Source: Actinoplanes sp. NBRC 103695 (GTDB taxonomy: Bacteria > Actinomycetota > Actinomycetes > Mycobacteriales > Micromonosporaceae). Taken from it: a stretch of 64,000 nucleotides of DNA. The position numbers were made by a program, and so were the translations under genes. The notes beneath the pieces are model-generated. The model did no database searches, was not told where the DNA came from, and saw only the letters and a list, made by a program, of their open reading frames with translations. Positions 55,596-63,182 of this stretch are shown piece by piece. Every line of letters begins with the position of its first letter. The first letter of the stretch is position 1. The stretch covers positions 62,001 to 126,000 of the forward strand of contig NZ_BSTL01000021.1 in NCBI RefSeq assembly GCF_030269485.1. The letters are read 5' to 3'.

Positions 55596-56381
55596 TCAGG
55601 CGACGGCCCGCGGCGACGGCAACGTCTTGGCGGCCGAGTCCGACTCGGTTCTGATCCGCTCGAACCAGGCGGCGAAATGCCGGACACGCTCGGCGCTCGC
55701 CTCGCCGGCCGTCGACGAGATCACCTCGACGCCGCTCTGCGGGGCGGAGAAGGACAGGTTCTGCGGCAGGCAGGGCGAGAAGTAGAGGCAGTCGTCGTCG
55801 AGCAGAAGCGCATGCCAGGTAGGGCGGTGGTCGTAGAGGTAGGCGCTCAGGCTCCGGCCGTGGCTCGCCATGCGCGGCGCCTGCGAGTCGAGGAAGCGGG
55901 CCATCCGCACCACCGTGGCCCTCAGCTGATCAGGCACCGGACCGTCCGGAACCCGGCACACGTCACCCTCGGGATCGAGCATCGCGAGCTCCACGCTCAG
56001 CGTCCCGCCCGCGCTGCCCTTCCCGTTCAGGCCGTCCAGGATCAGGTTCTGGGTGAACGGCCAGACTGCCTCCAGGGTCACGCCGATCCATCGCATCCGG
56101 ACGGTCCGCCCTTCCCTCAGGCGTCGCTCGATGTCGGACCGGATGGCCGGCGACGCCTCGGAGAAGCTCGGATACCAGACGGAGGCCGAGGCCCCCGCCA
56201 CCCGGGAGTCGATGGTGAACAGCACGTTCAGGATCAGAGCGAGCATGGCGACCGTCGCGGCGAGTTGGAGCTTCCGATTGTCCACACTGCCCGCCACGGT
56301 GATCAGTCCCAACAGCACGAATGCGACGTACTTCCGCTGAGCCAGATAGATCACGCGAAGTCTCTCCAGAACCGTTCCCAT
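55596..56381 (-). CDS. Two-helix membrane protein with PLD-like soluble domain (unknown)
   Basis: A 261-residue protein not assigned to a named family with confidence. Two hydrophobic segments (YVAFVLLGLITVAGSV, about residues 18-33, and LAATVAMLALILNVLFTI) are followed by a soluble domain. That domain has RMRWIGVTLEAVWPFTQNLI (strand then helix), LSVELAMLDPEGD (strand ending LDP) and AYLYDHRPTWHALLLDDDCL, a pattern resembling PLD-like domains seen in DUF5919-type proteins (a strand with DDD near the site), but without the HKD catalytic motif. It is the last gene of the low-GC four-gene operon, 93 bp after the TPR gene. Function is unknown; membrane effector is one idea. Confidence 0.55.
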   Translation of the reverse strand: MGTVLERLRVIYLAQRKYVAFVLLGLITVAGSVDNRKLQLAATVAMLALILNVLFTIDSRVAGASASVWYPSFSEASPAIRSDIERRLREGRTVRMRWIGVTLEAVWPFTQNLILDGLNGKGSAGGTLSVELAMLDPEGDVCRVPDGPVPDQLRATVVRMARFLDSQAPRMASHGRSLSAYLYDHRPTWHALLLDDDCLYFSPCLPQNLSFSAPQSGVEVISSTAGEASAERVRHFAAWFERIRTESDSAAKTLPSPRAVA

Positions 56382-56474
56382 CGCGCCCCTCCGCCGCCGG
56401 AATACGCCAACCGTGAATATTCTGTCTCCACGGCTGACGTTCCGCCATGCCAGGAATTTCGGCGCGGATTCGAT

Positions 56475-58268
56475 CTAGCGCGAGCCCTCCCTTTCGGCCA
56501 CTTCGGCGAGCAGCCGCAAGTTCGGATCTTCGTACCAATGAGGCGGCAGCTCCAAGGAAAGGAGATCGGCCGCGCTCGCGTCCGGCCCGCGCATGCCGAA
56601 CCGGCCGATCGCCACCCGCTCGTTAAGCGCCAGCATCGCCGCCACGCGGACACGTTCGGACTTCTCCGCCACCTCGACCCTCATGCCCGCCAGGGCTCGC
56701 TGGTAGCACAGGAGTCCCTCCCTGGCATGCCCGGCCGCGAAGGCGATCAGCCCGGCCGTGGCATCCCGGGCGTATCCGCTCGCACTCATCCTGGCAAGGA
56801 CGGACGCGGCCTGCCGCGGGTTACCGTCCATCGCCAGCGCATAGGCGGTGTTATTGAGAATCATGTTGCTCATCGGAAGTCGTTTCAATGCGAGCCCGCC
56901 GCGTTTGGCGGCCTCGGAATAGTTTCCCTTGAAGATGCTCAGGAGATAGATCGAGAGGGCCGTCGCGGTTTCGTCCATCGGTTTCGCCGCGGCATAGTCG
57001 GAGACAATCCGGAACTCCTCGTCGAGGTCGTACCGCCAATGCGCGATCCGCGCCCTGACCGGCATCAGATCCTCCGGTTCGTGCCATTCCTGAGCCTGCT
57101 CCACGAAGCCGGCGAACGAGAGTGCGTCGGACGCCCGGTCGGCGAGTGCGAGGTAGGCCGCGATGACGTTCAGGTTCCGTCCGGCAGTGAGTTCCGCCTG
57201 GGTCCTGATCTCGCGCAGCGTCTCGGCACGGGAGAGTTTGCCCCGCCGGAACCGCAGCATCGCGATGTTGGTCCTGATCTCGGCGCCGATCGGACCGTCC
57301 TTGCGGCGATGAGGGTCGGCAAACGCCGCCCGAAGGAGTTTGAGCGCCTTGTCGAACCGGTCCGCCTTCACCAGGACGCCGGCTCGCTCGAGGACCAGGT
57401 CGACGTCCCGGCCTCGGACGTTGTCGAGCCGATGCAGTTCCTTGAGCGCCTCGTCGAACTCCCTCAGGTTCACCAGATAGGCAACCAGATTGAGGCTCGC
57501 CAGCTTATCCATCGGACTGAGGAGCACCGCCTGCCGAGCCGCCTTGACCGCGCGTTTCGGCGAACCGAGGTTCGCATAGGCGTAGGCCATGTTGACCAGG
57601 GTTTCGGTGCTGGGCTCGCCGTCCCGGTGGATGAGGCGGAGCTCGTGAAGCGCCATGTCGGGTGATCCACGACGAAGGTAGAGCCACGCGGCGAGCGAGC
57701 GGGCAGACACCCTCTCGTCGTCACGGACCAGGTCGAGCGCCCGGTCCAGATCGTTACGCCGCACCGCCAACGCCGCCAGCAACAGTCGATGGCCGGCGTT
57801 CGCGGGCAGACGCACCAGCCATCGCTCGGCTACGTCCGGTTTCCCGATGGCGGCGAGGACCGCCGCGGCGGAATAGATCGCCGGTGGGTCAGGTGACGTC
57901 GCGGCGCTCTGATCGAGGCAGATTTGCAGTGCCCGCTCGGCTGCGTCCGATGCCACCTCGAGACGGCCGTCGTTGTGCGCCGCTTGAGCCAGCCGGGACC
58001 AGGCCGCGCTGGAACCGTCGTGGCTCAGCGCCAGGCGCCTGGCGCCCTCGAACGCTGCCGTCCGGAGTCCCCGCAGGTGCTTGGTCACCCGCCCGGACTC
58101 CGGACCGTCGTCCGCCACCTGCTTCGCGGAGCGGTACCGGTTGATCTCGGAAATCAGTCCGACCGATTCGAGAATCGGGGACGTGACCCGGAGAGCGCCG
58201 GGTTCGGCACTTAACGTCAGCGTCGGTGAAGAGATCACGACGGCGCTAGAGTCGCCGGCAGGAATCAT
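56475..58268 (-). CDS. TPR-repeat protein of the XRE-kinase module
   Basis: A 597-residue cytosolic protein made almost entirely of helical repeats. Typical TPR signatures recur, for example ETLVNMAYAYANLGSPKRAV, DKLASLNLVAYLVNLREFDE, KADRFDKALKLLRAAFADPH and NMILNNTAYALAMDGNPRQA. No catalytic motif or membrane segment is seen. The ATG at 58268 follows GGGGAAGGGA. It starts 32 bp after the kinase stop, in the same operon. A scaffold that receives or recognises a partner of the kinase is the obvious inference. Composition is lower in GC than in flanking genes. Confidence 0.75.
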   Translation of the reverse strand: MIPAGDSSAVVISSPTLTLSAEPGALRVTSPILESVGLISEINRYRSAKQVADDGPESGRVTKHLRGLRTAAFEGARRLALSHDGSSAAWSRLAQAAHNDGRLEVASDAAERALQICLDQSAATSPDPPAIYSAAAVLAAIGKPDVAERWLVRLPANAGHRLLLAALAVRRNDLDRALDLVRDDERVSARSLAAWLYLRRGSPDMALHELRLIHRDGEPSTETLVNMAYAYANLGSPKRAVKAARQAVLLSPMDKLASLNLVAYLVNLREFDEALKELHRLDNVRGRDVDLVLERAGVLVKADRFDKALKLLRAAFADPHRRKDGPIGAEIRTNIAMLRFRRGKLSRAETLREIRTQAELTAGRNLNVIAAYLALADRASDALSFAGFVEQAQEWHEPEDLMPVRARIAHWRYDLDEEFRIVSDYAAAKPMDETATALSIYLLSIFKGNYSEAAKRGGLALKRLPMSNMILNNTAYALAMDGNPRQAASVLARMSASGYARDATAGLIAFAAGHAREGLLCYQRALAGMRVEVAEKSERVRVAAMLALNERVAIGRFGMRGPDASAADLLSLELPPHWYEDPNLRLLAEVAEREGSR

Positions 58269-58300
58269 GTCCCTTCCCCTCTCTTTCTCCTGGTACGCCG

Positions 58301-59347
58301 TTACTGAGATGCATGCTTGTTCATTTTCGCAAGAATGTCGACGCGACGGATGAGCCAATCCAGCCCGTCCTGCACGCGCACCGGGCGACCCACGATCTTC
58401 GGGAGGCGCCGAGCCGGATCCGGATCACACAGTTGGCGGACGAGTTGCGTCGCGTAGTTCGCAATACCCTGCGGCAACTCCGCCCGGAATTTATCGAAGG
58501 CGTCTTCATAGCGAAGGCGCAGATCGCTCGTCTGACTCTCGTACCGCGCCTTCCGCGCACGAGGCGGCAGGTTCTTCACCTCGGCGATCCTGTCCAGACC
58601 GCTGCCGAGCGCGATCGCCGTGATGCCCTGGCCGGTGGCCAGCTCGTAAAGAATGGAACCGAGGCCGTAGAGATCCGCCAGCTGCCAGACCACGGCTTTG
58701 TCGACGCCCTGCATCCAGAGAAGTTCGGGCGGAGCGAAACGATAGTCACCCTGACCGGCCAGGTATTCGATAGCTGATTGTCGTGCGGGAATCAGCAGAT
58801 CCCTGGACCGTCCGAGATCGGACACCTTCGCCGTCGGCTGACGATCCACTCTCAGCACGAGACAGTTGCTCGATTTCAGGTCGCGATGGACGATCTTGTT
58901 GAGATGCATCTGATGCACACCCAGGACGACACCGCGGAAGAGTCTGAGCCGGGCGTCCCAGCTCAGGCGCTCCCGGTGCACGACCAACTCCTCCAGGCAC
59001 CCCTCCGCCAGCTCCATGACGATGTAGGGCGCGCGGATGTCCACGGTTCGCTCGTGCGGCTGGGACACCAACGGCACGGTGCCCTCGCCATGAGCGATCC
59101 AGTCGACCACATGCGACTTCCTGCGCAACTTGTAGAGCAGTTCGTTCTCGTTGTCGAACTCGGCGAGGATCACCCGGTCGTGATTCAACTTGAGGAACTT
59201 CATGGCGACCGATATGCCGGTCCGGAAGTCGACCGCTTGGAAGACCAGCCCGAAATAACCCTCATTGAGGAACTCTTTGACGTCGTAATTACCGAATCGG
59301 CGGCGTAAGTACAGTAGCGCGTCGTCGGGGGGAACATCTGGATTCAT
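58301..59347 (-). CDS. Hanks-type serine/threonine protein kinase with DLG in place of DFG
   Basis: A 348-residue cytosolic kinase. The Gly-rich loop is degenerate (NEGYFGLVFQAVD, residues 29-40), the ATP Lys is K50 in VAMKFLKL, the alpha-C Glu lies in EFDNENELLYKL, and the catalytic loop HRDLKSSN (H154, D156, N161) is intact. The metal motif reads DLG (177-179), and FAPPE (204-208) is the APE equivalent. No membrane helix or PASTA domain is present, unlike cell-wall PknB-type kinases. The C-terminal 100 residues are helical. ATG overlaps the XRE gene stop (ATGA), so both are co-translated. It should be active, since all catalytic residues are present. Confidence 0.85.
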   Translation of the reverse strand: MNPDVPPDDALLYLRRRFGNYDVKEFLNEGYFGLVFQAVDFRTGISVAMKFLKLNHDRVILAEFDNENELLYKLRRKSHVVDWIAHGEGTVPLVSQPHERTVDIRAPYIVMELAEGCLEELVVHRERLSWDARLRLFRGVVLGVHQMHLNKIVHRDLKSSNCLVLRVDRQPTAKVSDLGRSRDLLIPARQSAIEYLAGQGDYRFAPPELLWMQGVDKAVVWQLADLYGLGSILYELATGQGITAIALGSGLDRIAEVKNLPPRARKARYESQTSDLRLRYEDAFDKFRAELPQGIANYATQLVRQLCDPDPARRLPKIVGRPVRVQDGLDWLIRRVDILAKMNKHASQ

Positions 59348-59646
59348 GATCCCTCCAGGTTGCCGTATTCCTCCCGGAGCCTGTGGATGACCTCGGGATT
59401 ATCGCGGAGGATCTGCACTACATCCTCTGGCACAATTCCTTGCTCGAGGCCCAGCAGGTCCTCGTCGATCTCGTAATAGCGCGCCGCCTTGCCGACGACC
59501 TCCGGTGACGGCAACTTCTCGCCGCGCTCGAGGCGGGAAAGGTGGCCGGGGGTGATGCCTAATTTATCTGCTGCCGTAACCAACGTGGCACCTCTGCGCC
59601 GGCGAATCTCGCGCAGCAGGCGTACGGCATCGTCCCCCTTGGCCAT
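59344..59646 (-). CDS. XRE-family helix-turn-helix regulator, first gene of the kinase operon
   Basis: A 100-residue protein. The helix-turn-helix is VTAADKLGITPGHLSRLERG followed by EKLPSPEVVGKAARYYEIDE, a standard XRE/Cro fold; the last 35 residues (IPEDVVQILRDNPEVIHRLR) form the helical tail often seen in regulators paired with kinases or toxins. The ATG is at 59646 and lacks a clear ribosome site, so the transcript may be short-leadered. A 36-bp palindrome lies 10 bp upstream and is the probable autoregulatory operator. Its stop overlaps the kinase start. Confidence 0.85.
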   Translation of the reverse strand: MAKGDDAVRLLREIRRRRGATLVTAADKLGITPGHLSRLERGEKLPSPEVVGKAARYYEIDEDLLGLEQGIVPEDVVQILRDNPEVIHRLREEYGNLEGS

Positions 59647-59655
59647 GGGACCAAT

Positions 59656-59691
59656 CTAGGACACTTTGTCCAGCCAGACAAAGTGATCTAG
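59656..59691. promoter_or_regulatory. Strong palindromic operator upstream of the XRE-kinase operon
   Basis: CACTTTGTC (59662-59670) and GACAAAGTG (59677-59685) are perfect 9-bp arms with 6 bases between; the symmetry extends to CTAG at 59656 and 59688 (13 of 15 positions per side). It lies 10 bp before the XRE start codon. Autorepression by the XRE protein is the likely function. Confidence 0.65.
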
Positions 59692-59873
59692 GAAATTCGG
59701 CGAAGTGTCATCCCGGAGGGTGTACGGAGCGGTTCGTCCGCCAAAATCTTGATGATCGGATGCGCCGCGTTCGACGACCTCAGGCCTCGACTGACCGGCG
59801 GCGCCGGCCGATGACGAACCCGCCGGGCGAGCGCCGGGGTGAGCACCTCAACCAGGCGCGCGTCCGCGAGCGC
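59692..59873. other. Intergenic stretch between YidC-like and XRE operons
   Basis: 182 bp with no supported gene. AT-rich blocks (GATCTAGGAAATTCGG, CCAAAATCTTGATGATCGG) suggest the XRE operon promoter. This marks the right edge of the low-GC island; no att-like direct repeat was seen. Confidence 0.4.
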
Positions 59874-60512
59874 TCAGCCGCGCGGCGCGGGGGCGGGGGC
59901 GGGCTCGCTCGGCGGGCGGCGCAGCACTGCCTGCTCGAGGGCGGACCACGCCGCCGAGGTCACCAGGTAGAGGCCGGCCGCCAGGGGCAGGATGAGCATC
60001 GTGGGGACGCCGAGGTAGGGCAGCCACGTCATCCACCGCGGCGTCTCCGGGTTGAGCCGGCGCATTCGCCGCGACGACCACCAGGCCAGCGCGGCCGACA
60101 GCGCAATCAACGCGGCGAAGACGGGGACGGCCGCGGCCACGTGCGCGGTGAGCGGGAAGCCGAGGAGGGTTCCGGCGATCAGCCCGTCGTTGCTGACCCG
60201 GAACATCAGCATCAGGAACGGCGCCTGGGCGAGGGCGGGCAGCAGGGCGCCGAACGGGCTGATCCCGTGCTCGCGCTGCAGCTCGACGGTGGCGGTGGCC
60301 AGCGCCATCGGGTCGTTCTTGTGCCTGGTCCGCAGGGCGGCCATCTGCGGGGCGAGGGCGGCCTGGCGTTTCACGCCGCGGATCTGCCAGTAGGTGAGCG
60401 GGCTGATCAGCAGCCGGACGGCGACGGTGAACAGGACGATTGCCAGCGCGGGCGTGGAGACGGCGGCCAGGGCGTTGATGATCGAATGGGCGAAGTGCAC
60501 GAAAAAGGACAT
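59874..60512 (-). CDS. YidC/Oxa1-family membrane insertase, short paralogue
   Basis: A 212-residue membrane protein. After helix 1 (AVSTPALAIVLFTVAVRLLI) comes the hallmark cytosolic region LTYWQIRGVKRQAALAPQMA and the conserved HKNDPMALATATVELQREHG with helix PFGALLPALAQAPFLMLMFR. It lacks the large outer domain and the full C-terminal tail; the main YidC is usually next to rpmH, so this is a paralogue. It follows a DUF6412-like gene by 52 bp. Its contribution to membrane protein insertion is unknown, and the C-terminus ends in a short Pro/Ala tail. Confidence 0.87.
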   Translation of the reverse strand: MSFFVHFAHSIINALAAVSTPALAIVLFTVAVRLLISPLTYWQIRGVKRQAALAPQMAALRTRHKNDPMALATATVELQREHGISPFGALLPALAQAPFLMLMFRVSNDGLIAGTLLGFPLTAHVAAAVPVFAALIALSAALAWWSSRRMRRLNPETPRWMTWLPYLGVPTMLILPLAAGLYLVTSAAWSALEQAVLRRPPSEPAPAPAPRG

Positions 60513-60564
60513 GGGTGTACCCCTGCGTTCCAGAGACGAGACGTGGAAGCGGAGGCGGCGAGGA

Positions 60565-60831
60565 TTACGCCGCCGGGCACACCGACGGGGCTCGGGAGCG
60601 CGGGCGACCGGCGGCGTCGGGGTCGCTGAGGCGCGGACGCACGGTGATGCGCGAGCGGGCTCGCGAGACCCCGGCCGGGGGCCGGGAGACAGGCAGCGCG
60701 ATGGCGGCGGCCGCGACGACGATCAGCAGGGCGGCGGCCGCGACGGCCAGGCCGAGCACGAGCTCGGCGGCCGTGCCGCCTCCGCCCGGCAGCACAGGGC
60801 TCAGCAGCAGCCAGAGCGCCTGGAGCATCAT
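60565..60831 (-). CDS. DUF6412-like small membrane protein
   Basis: An 88-residue protein with two hydrophobic segments (MMLQALWLLLSPVLPG and AAELVLGLAVAAAALLIVVA) and a basic C-terminal tail (GVSRARSRITVRPRLSD). It resembles the DUF6412 proteins that neighbour short YidC genes in actinobacteria; this recognition is from memory. ATG 60831 is used (second Met follows at once). It is the first gene of a two-gene operon with the YidC paralogue and is divergent from the esterase gene, with a small palindrome in the 95-bp gap. Confidence 0.6.
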   Translation of the reverse strand: MMLQALWLLLSPVLPGGGGTAAELVLGLAVAAAALLIVVAAAAIALPVSRPPAGVSRARSRITVRPRLSDPDAAGRPRSRAPSVCPAA

Positions 60832-60862
60832 GCCCAGCAATCTATCCCTCGCCCGCAAGACC

Positions 60863-60873
60863 ACCACTGTGGT
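60863..60873. promoter_or_regulatory. 11-bp palindrome in the DUF6412/esterase divergent gap
   Basis: ACCACTGTGGT reads the same on both strands apart from its centre. It lies 32 bp upstream of the DUF6412-like start. It might be an operator for a BlaI/CopY-like repressor, but that is a guess from shape only. Confidence 0.3.
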
Positions 60874-60926
60874 AGACCGTCATCAATGCAACACGTCTGA
60901 AACATGATCGACCCGGAGGTCTCCGC

Positions 60927-62204
60927 GTGGCCATGCCCATCAGTCGTCGCACCGTTCTGGCCGTGGGCGCCGGCGCCGCCGCGGGCCTGTCCCTGCCGGC
61001 CGCCGCCCAGGCCGGCGCCGCCCACACCGGCGAGCGGAAGGGCAGCACGAGAAGCGTCACGTTCCGGTTGGACGCGACCACTCTCGACGGTGGCGAGCAG
61101 GTCACCTCGCTCACCCTGGACACGTCCCGGTTCGGGCCGATCGACCGGTCGAGCCTGACGACCGGCACGTTCAGCGTGCACGCCAAGGCCACCAGTCCCC
61201 TCCCGATCGCCCCGGGCGACGCCATCTACAGCGAGTACGACCTGGACCGCCCGGTGACCGCGGCACGCGTCGACCGGCACGGCGACATCGTGCTCGAGCT
61301 CAGCCATGCGGAGGGGCAACTCGGCGGCGGCACGCTCGGCTACATCGCGAGCAAAGGCCGCAACGTGCGGCTCGTCCTCACGTACACGATCACCCAGAAT
61401 GTGCCCTTGATCCTCCGCACCGGGCGCCAGGTGACGATCGGCGCCTTCGAGCAGGGCCGGCTGGCCAACCCGGAGGTGGACGCGTTCAGCTACCACGAGT
61501 CCCGCTCGGGCCTGAAGTACCGGCTCTACTCCCCCGCGCCCACCCCGGGGCGACGGCCGCTGATCGTCTGGCTGCACGGCGGCGGCGAGGGCGCGTCGCT
61601 GCCGGACAACTACTACGACAACGAGACGACGTTGCGGGCCAACCGGGGCGCGCTGGGCTTCGCCACACCGCAGGCCCAGCGGATCTTCGACGGCGCCTAC
61701 GTGGTCGCGCCGCAGAGCACGTCGTTCTGGCTGGAGGACGGCCCCCGGTTCGCGCCGCTGATCCGCGAGATCGTCCGGGCGGTCTCGCGCCGGCACCCGA
61801 TCGATCCGGGCCGGATCCACGTCGTCGGGTGCAGCAACGGCGGCTACATGAGCCTGAAGATGACGACGACCTACCCGGACCTGTTCGCCTCGTCCGTGCC
61901 GATCTGCGGCGTCGTCCAGTCGTTGCAGCCGGGCGGCCCGACGATGATCACCGACGCCGAGCTGCTGTCCATCGACACCCCGACCTGGCTGGTCGCCTCG
62001 AAGGACGACACGACGGTGCCGCCGACGCCGAACACGGTGCACGCCCACGACCTGATCCGGGGCTCCCGGATGAGCCTCTACGACACGGTCACCTGGAACG
62101 GCCACCGGTTCCCGGGTCACTGGTCATGGATCTATGTGGCGCGCAACGATCCGAGCGTCAACGGCACGCACGTCTGGCAGTGGATGTCCCGGCGCCGCCG
62201 CTGA
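60927..62204 (+). CDS. Tat-exported esterase/PHB-depolymerase-like alpha/beta hydrolase
   Basis: A 425-residue secreted hydrolase. The N-terminus has a twin-arginine signal (ISRRTVLAVGAGAAAGLSLP), then an Ig-like N-terminal domain of about 150 residues, then the catalytic domain: oxyanion VWLHGGGEGASLP, nucleophile in VGCSNGGYMSLKM, acid in SKDDTTVPPTP and His in WNGHRFPGHWSWIY. Related proteins are feruloyl esterases or polyester depolymerases. GTG 60927 follows GGAGG; ATG 60933 is an alternative. It stands alone, 5 bp before the convergent oxidoreductase stop. Confidence 0.87.
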   Translation: MAMPISRRTVLAVGAGAAAGLSLPAAAQAGAAHTGERKGSTRSVTFRLDATTLDGGEQVTSLTLDTSRFGPIDRSSLTTGTFSVHAKATSPLPIAPGDAIYSEYDLDRPVTAARVDRHGDIVLELSHAEGQLGGGTLGYIASKGRNVRLVLTYTITQNVPLILRTGRQVTIGAFEQGRLANPEVDAFSYHESRSGLKYRLYSPAPTPGRRPLIVWLHGGGEGASLPDNYYDNETTLRANRGALGFATPQAQRIFDGAYVVAPQSTSFWLEDGPRFAPLIREIVRAVSRRHPIDPGRIHVVGCSNGGYMSLKMTTTYPDLFASSVPICGVVQSLQPGGPTMITDAELLSIDTPTWLVASKDDTTVPPTPNTVHAHDLIRGSRMSLYDTVTWNGHRFPGHWSWIYVARNDPSVNGTHVWQWMSRRRR

Positions 62205-62209
62205 ACGGC

Positions 62210-63148
62210 CTACAGGAACTCGCGGCGGTACATGTCGATGAGCTCGCCGTAGTCCGGTCCCATGTTGGCGATGTACACCTCGTCGAACCCGGCCTTCTCG
62301 TACGCCCGCAGCTGCTCGGCGTGCCCGGCCGGGTCCGGCCCGCAGACCACCGCGTCCTTGGTCATGTCCTCGGTGACCAGCTGCGAGGCCTGCTCGAAGT
62401 GCCGCGGTGACGGCAGGACCTGGGACAGTTCGCCGGGCACACTGGCGTTGGCCCAGAGCCGGTGCGCCGTGCGTACGCCCGCCTGCTCCGAAGGAGCCCA
62501 GCAGCCCTTGAACCCGCCCTGCACGGGCTTGTCGCCCCCACCCAGATCGCGGAATCTCCGCACCAGGTCGCCGTCGGGCATCGTCGAGACGTAGCCGTCG
62601 CCGATCCGCGCGGCCACCTCGACCGCCTTGGGGCCGAACGCCGAGATGTAGACCTTCGGCGGTTCGGCCGGGAGGGTGTAGATGCGTGCCTGGTCGACCT
62701 GGTAGTGCCGGCCACGATGGGTGACGAACTCGCCCTTCCAAAGCTCGCGCATCACCTCGACCGCCTCCTCGAGCATCTCCAGCCGCTCGCGGGCGTTCGG
62801 CCACCGATCGCCGAGGATGTGCTCGTTGAGAGCCTCGCCGGTGCCGACGCCGAGCACGAAGCGGCCGTCGTGCAGCACCGCGCTGGTGGCCGCGGCCTGC
62901 GCCGTGACGGCCGGGTGGATCCGGATGATCGGGCAGGTCACCGCCGTGGTGATCGGGATCGTGACGACCTGGCTGAGAGCGCCGATGATCGACCATACGA
63001 ACGGGCTGTGGCCCTGCTCGTCGTTCCACGGGTGGAAGTGGTCGGAGATCCACAGGCTCTGGAAGCCGGCGTCCTGGGCCAGCCGCGCCTGCTCGATCAG
63101 CTGGGCGGGCGTGTACTCCTCGCATGACAGAAAGTAACCAATGCGCAT
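62210..63148 (-). CDS. F420-dependent LLM-class oxidoreductase (TIGR03557-like)
   Basis: A 312-residue flavin-fold enzyme expected to use coenzyme F420. MRIGYFLSCEEYTPAQLIEQ starts the barrel; SLWISDHFHPWNDEQGHSPF is the family hallmark with the HPWxDEQG motif of the TIGR03557 group; GVGTGEALNEHILGDRWPNA and WAPSEQAGVRTAHRLW follow. This subgroup includes F420-dependent glucose-6-phosphate dehydrogenase relatives, but the natural substrate is unknown. ATG 63148 gives the conserved N-terminus; the open frame 16 codons upstream is not family-like. It lies 34 bp downstream of the LacI gene stop in the same direction. Confidence 0.88.
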   Translation of the reverse strand: MRIGYFLSCEEYTPAQLIEQARLAQDAGFQSLWISDHFHPWNDEQGHSPFVWSIIGALSQVVTIPITTAVTCPIIRIHPAVTAQAAATSAVLHDGRFVLGVGTGEALNEHILGDRWPNARERLEMLEEAVEVMRELWKGEFVTHRGRHYQVDQARIYTLPAEPPKVYISAFGPKAVEVAARIGDGYVSTMPDGDLVRRFRDLGGGDKPVQGGFKGCWAPSEQAGVRTAHRLWANASVPGELSQVLPSPRHFEQASQLVTEDMTKDAVVCGPDPAGHAEQLRAYEKAGFDEVYIANMGPDYGELIDMYRREFL

Positions 63149-63182
63149 GGCCACCGGATACCCCGTCGCCGCCGAAGCATGC

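Noticed and set aside
55560..59760. Integrated prophage or ICE carrying the kinase module
   Set aside because: The composition differs from the flanks, but there is no integrase, no tRNA target and no att-like direct repeat, so only a small island is supported.
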